From Sporomusaceae bacterium (GTDB taxonomy: Bacteria > Bacillota_C > Negativicutes > Sporomusales_B > UBA7701), in contig JALHDI010000007.1 of the NCBI GenBank assembly GCA_022839045.1, forward strand, positions 1 to 47,593: DNA of 47,593 nucleotides, written 5' to 3'. The first letter of the stretch is position 1, and the number at the start of each line of letters is the position of its first letter. Under the pieces are notes generated by a model. The model saw nothing but the letters and a program-made list of their open reading frames with translations, was not told the DNA's origin and did no database searches. Shown here one piece after another: positions 26,259 through 33,816 of this stretch. The position numbers and the translations under genes are program-made.

Positions 26259-27587
26259 ATGGATAACGTATTTTACCGCAGTGTGCGCAAAGCGCACATG
26301 GAGGTGGATCACGGGGAAGGAGCCTACCTGTTCGACACCGCCGGCAATAAGTACCTTGACGCCTGCTGCGGCGCCGCCGTGTCCAACCTGGGGCATGCGC
26401 ACCCCGAGGTGGTGAGGGCCATGACCGAACAGGCCCAGAAGGTCGCGTTCAGCCACCTGTCCCGCTGGACGTCGAAACCCATCCGGGAGCTGGCTGATCT
26501 TGTCGGCGGCCTGGCGCCCGGCTCGCTGAACAAGCTCTATCTGGTGTCCGGCGGTTCGGAGGCCACCGAGGCGGCGCTGAAGCTTGCCCGCCAGTACTAC
26601 CTCGAGCGGGACGGAAAAACGAGCAAGTACCGGCTCATCTCCCGCTGGAAGGCTTTCCACGGCAACACGATCGGTTCTTTGTCGATGACCGGGGACAAGC
26701 GGCGGAAAAAATACGCCCCGCTGCTGCTCAATTTCCCGAAGGCGGCCCCGTGCTACTGCTACCGCTGCGAGTTCGGCGAGCAGCCCGAGACGTGCGGCGC
26801 CCGGTGCGCGTATGATCTGGAGCGGATCCTGAAGCTCGAGGGCGCGGACACCATTTCCGCGTTCATCGCCGAGCCGGTGGTTGGCGCCGCCTGCGGCGCG
26901 TTGGTACCCCACCCGCAGTATTTCAGGATAATCCGCCAGATCTGCGACAAGTACGACATCCTGTTCATCGACGACGAGGTGATGGCCGGCTTCGGACGGA
27001 CCGGCACGATGTTCGCCATCGAGGATTACGGCGTGGTCCCGGACATGATCTGTGTCGCCAAGGGAATGAGCGCCGGCTATGCGCCGCTCGGCGGCGTCGT
27101 CGTCAAGGATGAAATCTTCGACGCCTTCGTGAAGGGGTCCGGCATCTTCGTCCACGGCCACACTTACGGCGGCAACCCGCTGGCCGCCGCGGTGGCGGTC
27201 GCGGTCGTAAAAATCCTCGTCCGCGACAAGCTGGCCGAGAACTCCCGCGTCGTCGGCAAATATCTGCTGGAGAAGCTGCAAGAGAAGGTGCTGCCGTTCT
27301 GGTTCGTCGGCGACGTGCGCGGCAAGGGGCTGATGCAGGGAGTAGAATTTGTCCGCGACAAGAAGACCAGGGAACCGTTCCCGGTGGCCCAGGGGGTTGC
27401 GGAGAAGGTGACCCAGAAGCTCATCAAGCACGGTATCGTCGTCTATCCCGGCACCGGCAACGCCGACGGGGAAAACGGCGACCAGTTCCTGCTGGCGCCG
27501 CCGCTGAACATCACCAAGGACCAGGCCGACGAGATCGTCGCCGCCATGGTAGCCGGGTTCGGCGAGCTCGCGCAAGAGTTAAGATAA
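26259..27587 (+). CDS. class III (omega) PLP aminotransferase
   Basis: The 442-residue protein starts MDNVFYRSVRKAHMEVD after AAGGAGG; the frame is open further upstream to 26100. Class III features are LYLVSGGSEATEAALKLARQYY, the Asp in LFIDDEVMAGFGRTG, and the PLP lysine at about 268 in CVAKGMSAGYAPLGGVVV. A cysteine-rich insert (CYCYRCEFGEQPETCGARC) is shared by one subgroup of this class. Such enzymes move amino groups from omega- or beta-amino acids or diamines to 2-oxoacids. The beta-keto acid cleavage enzyme gene begins 23 bases downstream. A plausible pair would therefore be beta-amino acid to beta-keto acid, then cleavage with acetyl-CoA. The substrate is not established. Confidence 0.9.
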   Translation: MDNVFYRSVRKAHMEVDHGEGAYLFDTAGNKYLDACCGAAVSNLGHAHPEVVRAMTEQAQKVAFSHLSRWTSKPIRELADLVGGLAPGSLNKLYLVSGGSEATEAALKLARQYYLERDGKTSKYRLISRWKAFHGNTIGSLSMTGDKRRKKYAPLLLNFPKAAPCYCYRCEFGEQPETCGARCAYDLERILKLEGADTISAFIAEPVVGAACGALVPHPQYFRIIRQICDKYDILFIDDEVMAGFGRTGTMFAIEDYGVVPDMICVAKGMSAGYAPLGGVVVKDEIFDAFVKGSGIFVHGHTYGGNPLAAAVAVAVVKILVRDKLAENSRVVGKYLLEKLQEKVLPFWFVGDVRGKGLMQGVEFVRDKKTREPFPVAQGVAEKVTQKLIKHGIVVYPGTGNADGENGDQFLLAPPLNITKDQADEIVAAMVAGFGELAQELR

Positions 27588-27610
27588 TCATTAAATGTGA
27601 GGTAATCGAC

Positions 27611-28420
27611 ATGGAGAAGCTGATCATAACCGTCGCCCCCACCGGCAACGTCCCCACCCGCGAAATGACGCCCCACGTGCCGCTCACGCCGGAAGCGATC
27701 GCCCACGACGCGCTGGAGTGCTACCGGGCAGGGGCCGCGGTGTGCCACATCCACGCCCGCGACGACGAGGGCAAGCCGACCCACCTGCGCGGCTACTTCG
27801 CGGCGATTTTCAAAGCGATGGACGCCACCGGCTGCCCGATCATCCGCCAGATCTCGACGGGGGCCCGGGCCGGAAAAACACTCGAGGACCGCGCGCAGCC
27901 GCTGGAGCTCAACCCCGCGTCGGCCAGCCTGTCGACAGGGTCGTCGAACTTCCCCAATTCGGCTAACGTCAACGATCCGCCGCTGGTCCGCTTCCTGGCC
28001 AAGACGATGCTGGAGCGGAACATCAAGCCGGAGATCGAGGTTTTCGACACCGCCATGATCCATAACGCCCTCGAGTTCAGGAAGGAAGGGCTGTTGAAAG
28101 ACCCGCTGCAGTTCAACCTGGTGATGGGCGTCAAGGGCTCCCAGCCGGCGACCGCCAAACAGCTCTTCCACCTCGTCGAGAACCTGCCGCCGGATTGCGT
28201 GTGGTCGGTTTCCGTCATCGGCCCGGCCCACGTCCCGCTGTCGACCATCGCCATCGCCCTCGGCGGGCACGTGCGGGTGGGGCTGGAAGACAACGTCTAT
28301 TATTCGAAAGGCGTCCTCGCCACCAATCTGTCGCTGGTCAAACGGATCGCCGACATCGCCAAGGCCTTCGGCAGGGAGATAGCGACCCCCGATGACGCGA
28401 AGAGGATTCTGGGACTGTAA
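27611..28420 (+). CDS. beta-keto acid cleavage enzyme (BKACE / Kce family)
   Basis: The 269-residue TIM-barrel protein belongs to the DUF849/BKACE family, which condenses a beta-keto acid with acetyl-CoA and releases acetoacetate plus a new acyl-CoA. The founding member acts on 3-keto-5-aminohexanoate in lysine fermentation. Zinc ligands and catalytic residues are visible: His46 and His48 in CHIHARD, and Arg222, Glu226 and Asp227 in HVRVGLEDN. It is cotranscribed with the aminotransferase and closed by the terminator at 28491. The acetoacetate could pass to the CoA-transferase encoded at 46107-47423, but that link is speculative. Confidence 0.9.
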   Translation: MEKLIITVAPTGNVPTREMTPHVPLTPEAIAHDALECYRAGAAVCHIHARDDEGKPTHLRGYFAAIFKAMDATGCPIIRQISTGARAGKTLEDRAQPLELNPASASLSTGSSNFPNSANVNDPPLVRFLAKTMLERNIKPEIEVFDTAMIHNALEFRKEGLLKDPLQFNLVMGVKGSQPATAKQLFHLVENLPPDCVWSVSVIGPAHVPLSTIAIALGGHVRVGLEDNVYYSKGVLATNLSLVKRIADIAKAFGREIATPDDAKRILGL

Positions 28421-28490
28421 GGCCCCGGCCCCGATGCATGCGCACGGACAGCAGGACGAGAAATAGAGATTTTTGATGTGGCCAGACAAA

Positions 28491-28527
28491 AGAGGCTATC
28501 CGCGCCGGCCCGGCGCGGATAGCCTCT
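28491..28527. terminator. bidirectional terminator between cleavage enzyme and RpiR genes
   Basis: A GC-rich inverted repeat of about 16 pairs (AGAGGCTATCCGCGCC with its complement) is followed by a T-run on the plus strand (CCCCTTTTTC) and by TTTT on the minus strand. It serves both convergent genes. Confidence 0.88.
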
Positions 28528-28549
28528 CCCCTTTTTCGGGTGGAAGCCC

Positions 28550-29395
28550 CTAGTCTTTGTGGTAAATATTCTGCTTCTGCCAGATGGTCTCGAATTCGGC
28601 GAGCGTCTGCCTGGTCTGCTTGGGCCGCTCCGTGCCCACGGCGACGATGAGAGCGTTGATGAGCGACAGCGGCGCGACGAAGGAATCGACGAAGGTGGAC
28701 ATGTCGCGTTTGGCGAGGAGAACGATTTCGCTGTATTTGACCAGCGCCGAGGTATGGTCGTCGGTAATCGCGATGGTGCGGGCGCCTTTTTCCCGGCAGA
28801 AGCTCATCCCTTCGACGGTCCGGCGGGTGTAGCGGCGGAAAGAGATGCCGATGACCAGATCGTCGGGGCTGACGCTGGCCATATCCTCGAACATGGTGTC
28901 GGCCATGGTTATCAGGCGGCTGTTTTTGAGCAGGATCTGGAGGTAAAAGTGCAGGAACGTCCCCAGCGACGCGGCGCTTCTGAGGGCGACGATATAGATG
29001 TGTTTGGCGTGGATCATGCTTTTGACGGCCTCGAGGAAGCTGGCCAGGTCGAGTTCCTCGAGGGTGAGCTTAATGTTGGCGATGTCGTGTTCCATCACGT
29101 CTTTGAGGATGGAGCCCTGCGGGGTCTTAAGGGAAAACTCGAGGCGCTCGACGGTGGTGATGCGGTCCCGCACCATCTCGCTCATCGCCTTGACCAACTG
29201 GGGATAGCCTTCGTAGCCGAGGACCACGGCGAAGCGGACCACGGTGGCCTCGCTCACGCCGACTTCCCTGGACAACTGCTTGGCGGTCTGGAAAACCGCC
29301 TTGTCGTAATTGTTGGAGATATATTCGGCGATTTTCTTTTGTTTGGGGCTCATCTCGAAAAAGTGGGCCTGGATTTTTTTCCCCAACTGCGGCAT
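28550..29395 (-). CDS. RpiR/MurR-family transcriptional regulator
   Basis: The 281-residue regulator has an N-terminal HTH_6 domain (KKIAEYISNNYDKAVFQTAKQLSREVGVSEATVVRFAVVLGYEGYPQL) and a C-terminal SIS domain (about 110-250; HIYIVALRSAASLGTFL, VIGISFRRYTRRTVEG, ARTIAITDDHTSALVKYSE). SIS domains usually sense phosphosugars, but RpiR members near amino-acid genes sense other ligands. It converges on the aminotransferase/cleavage-enzyme operon, and is the nearest candidate for the AT-rich operators at 25713-26159. The start follows GGAGGGACG. Confidence 0.9.
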   Translation of the reverse strand: MPQLGKKIQAHFFEMSPKQKKIAEYISNNYDKAVFQTAKQLSREVGVSEATVVRFAVVLGYEGYPQLVKAMSEMVRDRITTVERLEFSLKTPQGSILKDVMEHDIANIKLTLEELDLASFLEAVKSMIHAKHIYIVALRSAASLGTFLHFYLQILLKNSRLITMADTMFEDMASVSPDDLVIGISFRRYTRRTVEGMSFCREKGARTIAITDDHTSALVKYSEIVLLAKRDMSTFVDSFVAPLSLINALIVAVGTERPKQTRQTLAEFETIWQKQNIYHKD

Positions 29396-29467
29396 AGAAT
29401 CGTCCCTCCGAACGGAGTGAAGTTTGTATCGACACGCACTTTCGAGGCAGAAGGAAATGCTTCATTT

Positions 29468-29476
29468 ATTATAACA
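29468..29476 (-). promoter_or_regulatory. extended -10 promoter of the RpiR gene
   Basis: On the minus strand TG, one base, then TATAAT (29473-29468) lies about 73 bases upstream of the RpiR start. I see no clear -35. Confidence 0.5.
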
Positions 29477-29570
29477 TATTCCAGGCCAAACTGAGAACAT
29501 CTATCAGATTATTAAGCGCGGGAAAGCAGTCGTCCGACAATTTTCTTATCGCCGGAAAACGGCGCGCGGC

Positions 29571-29611
29571 AAAACCCAGCCTCCAGGGGCAGCTATCCCT
29601 TGAGGGCTGGG
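29571..29611 (-). terminator. terminator of the small periplasmic protein gene
   Basis: On the minus strand CCCAGCC and GGCTGGG form a stem around an interior of about 27 bases, followed by TTTT. It lies about 25 bases after the gene's stop. Confidence 0.5.
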
Positions 29612-29636
29612 CGAAAAGCGACCGCTTGTGCTCGCT

Positions 29637-30065
29637 TCACCGGGCGCCATGCGGCGGACGGGGCGGGCGGACGGCGTCGGCGACGGCCTTCGCCTGCTCC
29701 TCCGAAAGGCCGGCGGCTTTCACCAAGTCGCCCACGATATCCGGTTTTTCTTGCCGTTTCTTAGCTATGTACGCTTTGCGCTCGTCAGGGTTCATGCTTT
29801 TCATCGCCGTGAAATCCGCCCGGCGCTCCTGGTCTTTTTCCCGCCAGAGTTTCAGCACCCGGTCGGACTGGTCTTGGGTGATAGTGCCAGCGTCGACCAG
29901 TTTGGCGAGCTTCTCGCCGATATGGCGTTCGATTTCCTGGGGCTCCGGCTTGGGCATCATACCCTCATCCGGACCCGGATGCCCCGCTAGGGCGAGACCG
30001 CTCATCGCCAGCATCGCCCCCGCCAGAACCATGCACAACACTGCCTTTTTCCCGTATGTAGCCAT
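29637..30065 (-). CDS. small secreted helical protein, possible CpxP/Spy-like stress protein
   Basis: The 142-residue precursor has a signal peptide (VLCMVLAGAMLAMSGLALA, likely cut before GHPGPDEG). The mature part is charged and helical, with motifs LAKLVDAGTITQDQSDRVLKLW and NPDERKAYIAKK, resembling small periplasmic proteins with an L-V-x-x-G-T-I-T repeat. A CpxP/Spy-like chaperone or feedback role is inferred only from size, location and its shared operator with the efflux operon at 32529. The ribosome site is GGAGGTGA. It lies downstream of the kinase gene but has its own promoter after the kinase terminator. Confidence 0.7.
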   Translation of the reverse strand: MATYGKKAVLCMVLAGAMLAMSGLALAGHPGPDEGMMPKPEPQEIERHIGEKLAKLVDAGTITQDQSDRVLKLWREKDQERRADFTAMKSMNPDERKAYIAKKRQEKPDIVGDLVKAAGLSEEQAKAVADAVRPPRPPHGAR

Positions 30066-30096
30066 TTGTCGTCACCTCCGATAGTTGTTACTTTTT

Positions 30097-30128
30097 ATTC
30101 TGACGGCCGATTGTTACGGTATTGTCAC
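30097..30128 (-). promoter_or_regulatory. response-regulator operator and -10 of the small periplasmic protein gene
   Basis: On the minus strand GTGACAATACCGTAACAATC (30128-30109) is a direct repeat (GTGACAAT and GTAACAAT, 11 bases apart). It is followed after exactly 6 bases by CAGAAT (30102-30097). The same 20-base site and spacing recur before the second efflux operon at 32457, differing at one base. There is no consensus -35, so activation by the bound regulator is likely. Confidence 0.75.
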
Positions 30129-30157
30129 CAAAACATGTCCGGAAGAATAATTTTCCG

Positions 30158-30188
30158 AAAAAAAGCCCCGCCCGCGGTTAACGGGCGG
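30158..30188 (-). terminator. terminator of the second two-component operon
   Basis: On the minus strand CCGCCCG and CGGGCGG form a perfect stem around a 7-base loop, followed by GGC and a run of seven T. It lies a few bases after the kinase stop. Confidence 0.85.
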
Positions 30189-30193
30189 AGAAG

Positions 30194-31684
30194 TCACGCT
30201 TCGCCTGAATCGTTAGCTTTGTCGAGCAGGAACCAGAACGCGACCCCCCCGTCGGCGTTTTCCACTCCATAGGCGTTGCCGTGCAACTCCTGGATGGCCC
30301 GCACGATCGACAGCCCCAGGCCATGGCCGCCGCGTTCCCTGGTCCTCGCCTTATCCACCTTATAAAAACTTTGCCACAGGTTGCCCAGGCTTTCCTCGGG
30401 TATATGCCTGCCGGTATTGTACACATTTACCCTGACATGGTCTTCCGCGGTTTCGGCCGTGATCGTGATGAGGCGCGCCGCGGCGGCATGAGCGATGGCG
30501 TTATTCAGCACGTTCGTTATCACCTGTTCGATCCGTAGGATATCGCCGTTCACCACCAGCGGGGATCGCCGCTCGATCCGCAGCGCGGTATCCTTCTCCT
30601 GAAGGATCGTGCGGTATTTCAGGGCGATCTCGTCGAGCATCAGCGACAAATCGAAGTCCGTCCGTTCCAGCGGGAAGTACCCCGATTCGATCTGCGACAG
30701 GTCGAGCAGACCGTTGACCAGTTTATCCATTTTCTCGGCTTCGTCGGCGATCACCGCGCAATAGTAATCCTTGTCGGCCTTGTCGCGGACCACGTTCTCC
30801 CTGAGCCCTTCCGCGTACCCGAGGATGAGGGAGAGCGGCGTCTTTAACTCGTGGGACACGCTGGAGACGAAGTTCTTGCGCAGCCTGTCCAGGCTTCTTT
30901 CCTTTTCCACGTCGGCGGTCAGCTGCCTGTTCTTTTCGTTGAGTTCGGTAATCGACTTACTGAGTTGCCGGGACAGGTTGTTGATGCTTTGGCCGAGTCT
31001 GCCCACCTCGTCGTTGCTGCCGATGTGGCACCGCTGGGAGAAATCGAGCCGGGAGATGCTTGCCGCCACATTGCTTAGCTCCTGTAAGGGCACGGTGAAC
31101 CTCCGCGCGAAAAAGTATGCCCAGATACAGCCGGCAAGGATGGCCAGCAGGCCGGAAAAGGCCATGAACTTGTTGGCGTAGGCCGCGCTCTCCGTCACGG
31201 CGGCCAGCGGGAGCCTGATGATGAGAACGTCGCCGCCGCTCAGCCGGCGCTTCAGCACCATGAACCGGACATTGAGCCCTTGATCGTTCTGGGATTCGAG
31301 CACCGAATTGCCGTCGATATCTTCGCGGGCGGTTATCGTTATCGACGGCGGCGGCTTATCCAGGGCGCCGGCCCGGGGAGGCAGCGCAGCAGCCTGCCTG
31401 CTGGCCAATCGCTCGAAGGAGCTGTATTTCAGATAACCGTCGCTGTCGGTGATGATGATGCCGGCGCCGATTTGGTCGGCGATGCGCGCAAGCTCCAAGG
31501 CGATGTTTTTGCCGCCGGCGCCGTACAGGGCGTCAATCGCCAGCCCGCTGTCGATCAGGCCGCGCTTTTTGTTGCGCGTGTAGAAGTCCTCCAGGAACAG
31601 GGCGCTCAGGAACCACGCGGCGAGGACGAAAAAGACCAGCAGAAAGCTGATATTCAGGAACAGCTTCGTTCTGATGGAAATCAT
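30194..31684 (-). CDS. sensor histidine kinase of efflux system 2
   Basis: The 496-residue kinase has TM1 at about 8-30, a periplasmic sensor of about 140 residues (containing GAGIIITDSDGYLKYSSF, PAS-like) and TM2 at about 172-192. A HAMP domain follows (FTVPLQELSNVAASISRLDF). The H-box is FVSSVSHELKTPLSLILGYA, the N-box VITNVLNNAIAHA and G2 GGHGLGLSIVRAIQELHG. Its ATG overlaps the regulator's stop. It likely senses the compound or stress handled by the divergent MacA/MacB/TolC operon. Confidence 0.92.
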   Translation of the reverse strand: MISIRTKLFLNISFLLVFFVLAAWFLSALFLEDFYTRNKKRGLIDSGLAIDALYGAGGKNIALELARIADQIGAGIIITDSDGYLKYSSFERLASRQAAALPPRAGALDKPPPSITITAREDIDGNSVLESQNDQGLNVRFMVLKRRLSGGDVLIIRLPLAAVTESAAYANKFMAFSGLLAILAGCIWAYFFARRFTVPLQELSNVAASISRLDFSQRCHIGSNDEVGRLGQSINNLSRQLSKSITELNEKNRQLTADVEKERSLDRLRKNFVSSVSHELKTPLSLILGYAEGLRENVVRDKADKDYYCAVIADEAEKMDKLVNGLLDLSQIESGYFPLERTDFDLSLMLDEIALKYRTILQEKDTALRIERRSPLVVNGDILRIEQVITNVLNNAIAHAAAARLITITAETAEDHVRVNVYNTGRHIPEESLGNLWQSFYKVDKARTRERGGHGLGLSIVRAIQELHGNAYGVENADGGVAFWFLLDKANDSGEA

Positions 31685-32352
31685 TGCTCCGCCCCGAAGC
31701 GGTAGCCGTACCCTCTGATTGTCTGGATAAGGTAGCTTTTCGCGCCCATTTTCGTTCTCACCCTGTTGATGTGGGTGTCGACCGTCCGCAGATCGCCGAA
31801 ATAATCGTAATTCCAGACGCCGTTGAGAATCTGCTCCCGGCTGAGCGCCCGGCCTTTGTTGCCGGCAAGATAGACGAGCAGTTCGTATTCCTTGGGGCTG
31901 AACTCCAGTCGGCAGCCGTCGACGGTCACGACGCGGGCGTCCGGGTCGATCTGCAGCCCGCCGCAGGTTATCAGCCGAGCGGTGTCGTCGCCGGCGCGGC
32001 GGAAGAGCGCGTTGACCCGCGCGCTAAGCACCCTGGGGCTGAAAGGCTTGGTGATGTACTCGTCGGCGCCGATTTCGAAACCGAAGAGCTGGTCGACCTC
32101 TTCGCCCCTCGCGGTCAGCATGATGACGGGTACGCCGGAGGCCTTGCGGATTTCCCGGCAGACCGTCCACCCGTCGTAGCCCGGCATCATCACATCGAGA
32201 ATTACCAGGTCGATCTTTTCCCGGCGGAATTTCTCCAAGGCCGCCTGTCCGTTGTCGGCTTCGATGACGGCGTAGCCCTCCCGGAGGAGAAAGTCGGCGA
32301 TCAGCTTCCGCATCCGGTGCTCGTCGTCGGCGACGAGTATCGCTTTGCTCAT
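31681..32352 (-). CDS. OmpR-family response regulator of efflux system 2
   Basis: The 223-residue regulator starts MSKAILVADDEHRMRKL after AAGGAGA (six further upstream codons are open but less likely). The receiver domain has phospho-Asp in LVILDVMMPGYDG, Thr in MLTARGEE and Lys in YITKPF. The winged helix includes FSPKEYELLVYLAGNKG and VDTHINRVRTKMG. It is the natural candidate to bind the paired direct-repeat sites at 30109-30128 and 32457-32476, which flank this two-gene operon. Confidence 0.92.
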   Translation of the reverse strand: MSKAILVADDEHRMRKLIADFLLREGYAVIEADNGQAALEKFRREKIDLVILDVMMPGYDGWTVCREIRKASGVPVIMLTARGEEVDQLFGFEIGADEYITKPFSPRVLSARVNALFRRAGDDTARLITCGGLQIDPDARVVTVDGCRLEFSPKEYELLVYLAGNKGRALSREQILNGVWNYDYFGDLRTVDTHINRVRTKMGAKSYLIQTIRGYGYRFGAEQ

Positions 32353-32456
32353 ACGTAATCTCCTTGGCATGTTGCTGAATTCTAGCTATAGGATACAACA
32401 ATGACAGGCTCTGTCGCCCCATTTCCAATGAAAATATAAGACAACGACAATTTCTT

Positions 32457-32488
32457 GTGACAATACTGTAACAATCGCCACGCATAAT
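32457..32488 (+). promoter_or_regulatory. response-regulator operator and -10 of efflux operon 2
   Basis: GTGACAATACTGTAACAATC (32457-32476) is a direct repeat with 11-base periodicity. Six bases later comes CATAAT (32483-32488). It matches the site at 30109-30128 (opposite strand) at 19 of 20 positions with identical spacing to the -10. The site replaces the -35 region, as in class II activation by OmpR/PhoB-type regulators. Confidence 0.75.
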
Positions 32489-32528
32489 AGAGACTAGCGG
32501 ATGATTTTACCACAAGCGAGGTTTTACT

Positions 32529-33596
32529 ATGCAAGCAGCAACAGTCAGCCGTTATAAATGGTGGATCGCGGGCCTGCTCACCCTGGCTGTCGCCGCGGCG
32601 GGCGGCGCACTCTACTACCAGAAGAGCGCCGCCCCCGTCGCCGCCGTGACCACGGTCGCGGTCGAACGGGGCGACGTCCGGTCGGTGGTCTCGGCCACCG
32701 GCACCCTCAAAGCCGTGAATTCGGTGGACATAAGCTCGCGGGTGACGGGCCTGATCAGCGAGGTCAAGGTCAAGGAGAACGACCTGGTCCAGGCCGGCCA
32801 GGTGCTGGCGATTCTCGACGATACCAGCGTCAGGGCGCAGGTTGACCAGTACCGTGTGCAGGAGGCCAATTACGCCGCCGTCTACGAACGGAGCAAGAAA
32901 CTGTACGCCATCGGCGGCGAATCGGCCCAGCAGCTGGATTCCGACCGGACCAACTACCTCGTGGCCAAGGCCAATTACGAGAATTTCGCCACCCAGTTGG
33001 GCTATTACGTGATAACCTCGCCGATCGACGGCATGGTGGTCGGCACGCCCACCCCGGCCGGCCAGACGGTCGTGCAGGGCATCTCCGCCGCCCAGGTGCT
33101 GATGACGATCGCCGATCTGGCCAAGATGGAGATCAAGGTCCTCGTCGACGAAACGGACATCGGCAAGATAAAGGTGGGCCAGCAGGTTTCCTTCACCGTC
33201 GACGCCTACACCGACAAAACCTTCGCCGGCAAGGTGACCAGCGTTTCGCGCAGCGCCACCACCTCGTCGAACGTCATCTACTATCCGGTGTATGTGGCGG
33301 TCAGCGCGCCCCAGGACCTGCTCTTCCCCACGATGACCGCCAGGGTGACCATCAACGTCGGCGAAAGCAAAAACGTCCTCGTCGTGCCCTTGTCCGCCGT
33401 CAAGGAAGACAACGGCCGGAAATTCGTGCAGGCCATGGCGGGCGGCAAAGAGCAGCGCAAAGCCGTCCAGGTCGGCCTGAGCGACGACGAAAAGGTCGAG
33501 ATCGTGAGCGGCCTGAGCGAGGGCGATCAAGTCATATTACCGGCCGAGACGCCGCGCACGACGACCAACAAAAATCAGGGGCCGCCGCCCATCTAA
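32529..33596 (+). CDS. MacA-like periplasmic adaptor (efflux system 2)
   Basis: The 355-residue membrane-fusion protein is a paralogue of that at 10821. It has an N-terminal anchor (IAGLLTLAVAAAGGALYY), lipoyl halves GLISEVKVKENDLVQAGQVL and VITSPIDGMVVGTPTPAGQT, and then the barrel domain (DLAKMEIKVLVDETDIGKI). The start follows GCGAGG, a weak site. It is the first gene of the operon, followed by an ATPase remnant, a MacB permease and TolC. Confidence 0.9.
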   Translation: MQAATVSRYKWWIAGLLTLAVAAAGGALYYQKSAAPVAAVTTVAVERGDVRSVVSATGTLKAVNSVDISSRVTGLISEVKVKENDLVQAGQVLAILDDTSVRAQVDQYRVQEANYAAVYERSKKLYAIGGESAQQLDSDRTNYLVAKANYENFATQLGYYVITSPIDGMVVGTPTPAGQTVVQGISAAQVLMTIADLAKMEIKVLVDETDIGKIKVGQQVSFTVDAYTDKTFAGKVTSVSRSATTSSNVIYYPVYVAVSAPQDLLFPTMTARVTINVGESKNVLVVPLSAVKEDNGRKFVQAMAGGKEQRKAVQVGLSDDEKVEIVSGLSEGDQVILPAETPRTTTNKNQGPPPI

Positions 33597-33615
33597 CCCT
33601 GTGCAGGAGGACGCC

Positions 33616-33816
33616 ATGACCATCGCCCTGACGAACGTCACCAAAGAATATCATATGGGCTACGCCGTAACAATCGTCGTGATCCACGAGCGGGATATCG
33701 CCGCTTACGCCCACCGGGTAACCCGGGTCAGGGACGGTCTGGTCGGCGGCGACGAACCCAAAGCGGGGGTGAGGACATGCTCTGGGAAAGCATACTTATT
33801 GCCCTCGAAGGGCTGA
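33616..33816 (+). pseudogene. MacB-type ATPase with large in-frame internal deletion
   Basis: The 66-residue frame starts MTIALTNVTKEYHMG after GGAGG, matching the first 16 residues of the intact ATPase at 11919 ([15 protein letters not shown]). It then jumps at about base 33664 to VTIVVIHERDIAAYAHRV and TRVRDGLV, matching that protein's last 30 residues ([25 protein letters not shown]). About 180 codons are missing, including Walker A, Q-loop, signature and Walker B. The end of the frame runs 40 bases into the permease gene in another phase. The product cannot hydrolyse ATP. It may be a natural deletion or an assembly collapse. Confidence 0.88.

Noticed and set aside
33661..33680. GCCGTAACAATCG within the ATPase remnant resembles half of the shared operator
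   Set aside because: It aligns with coding sequence for the conserved ATPase segment (VTIVVIHE against TVILVTHE), lacks the second half-site and has no -10 at the right distance, so it is chance.
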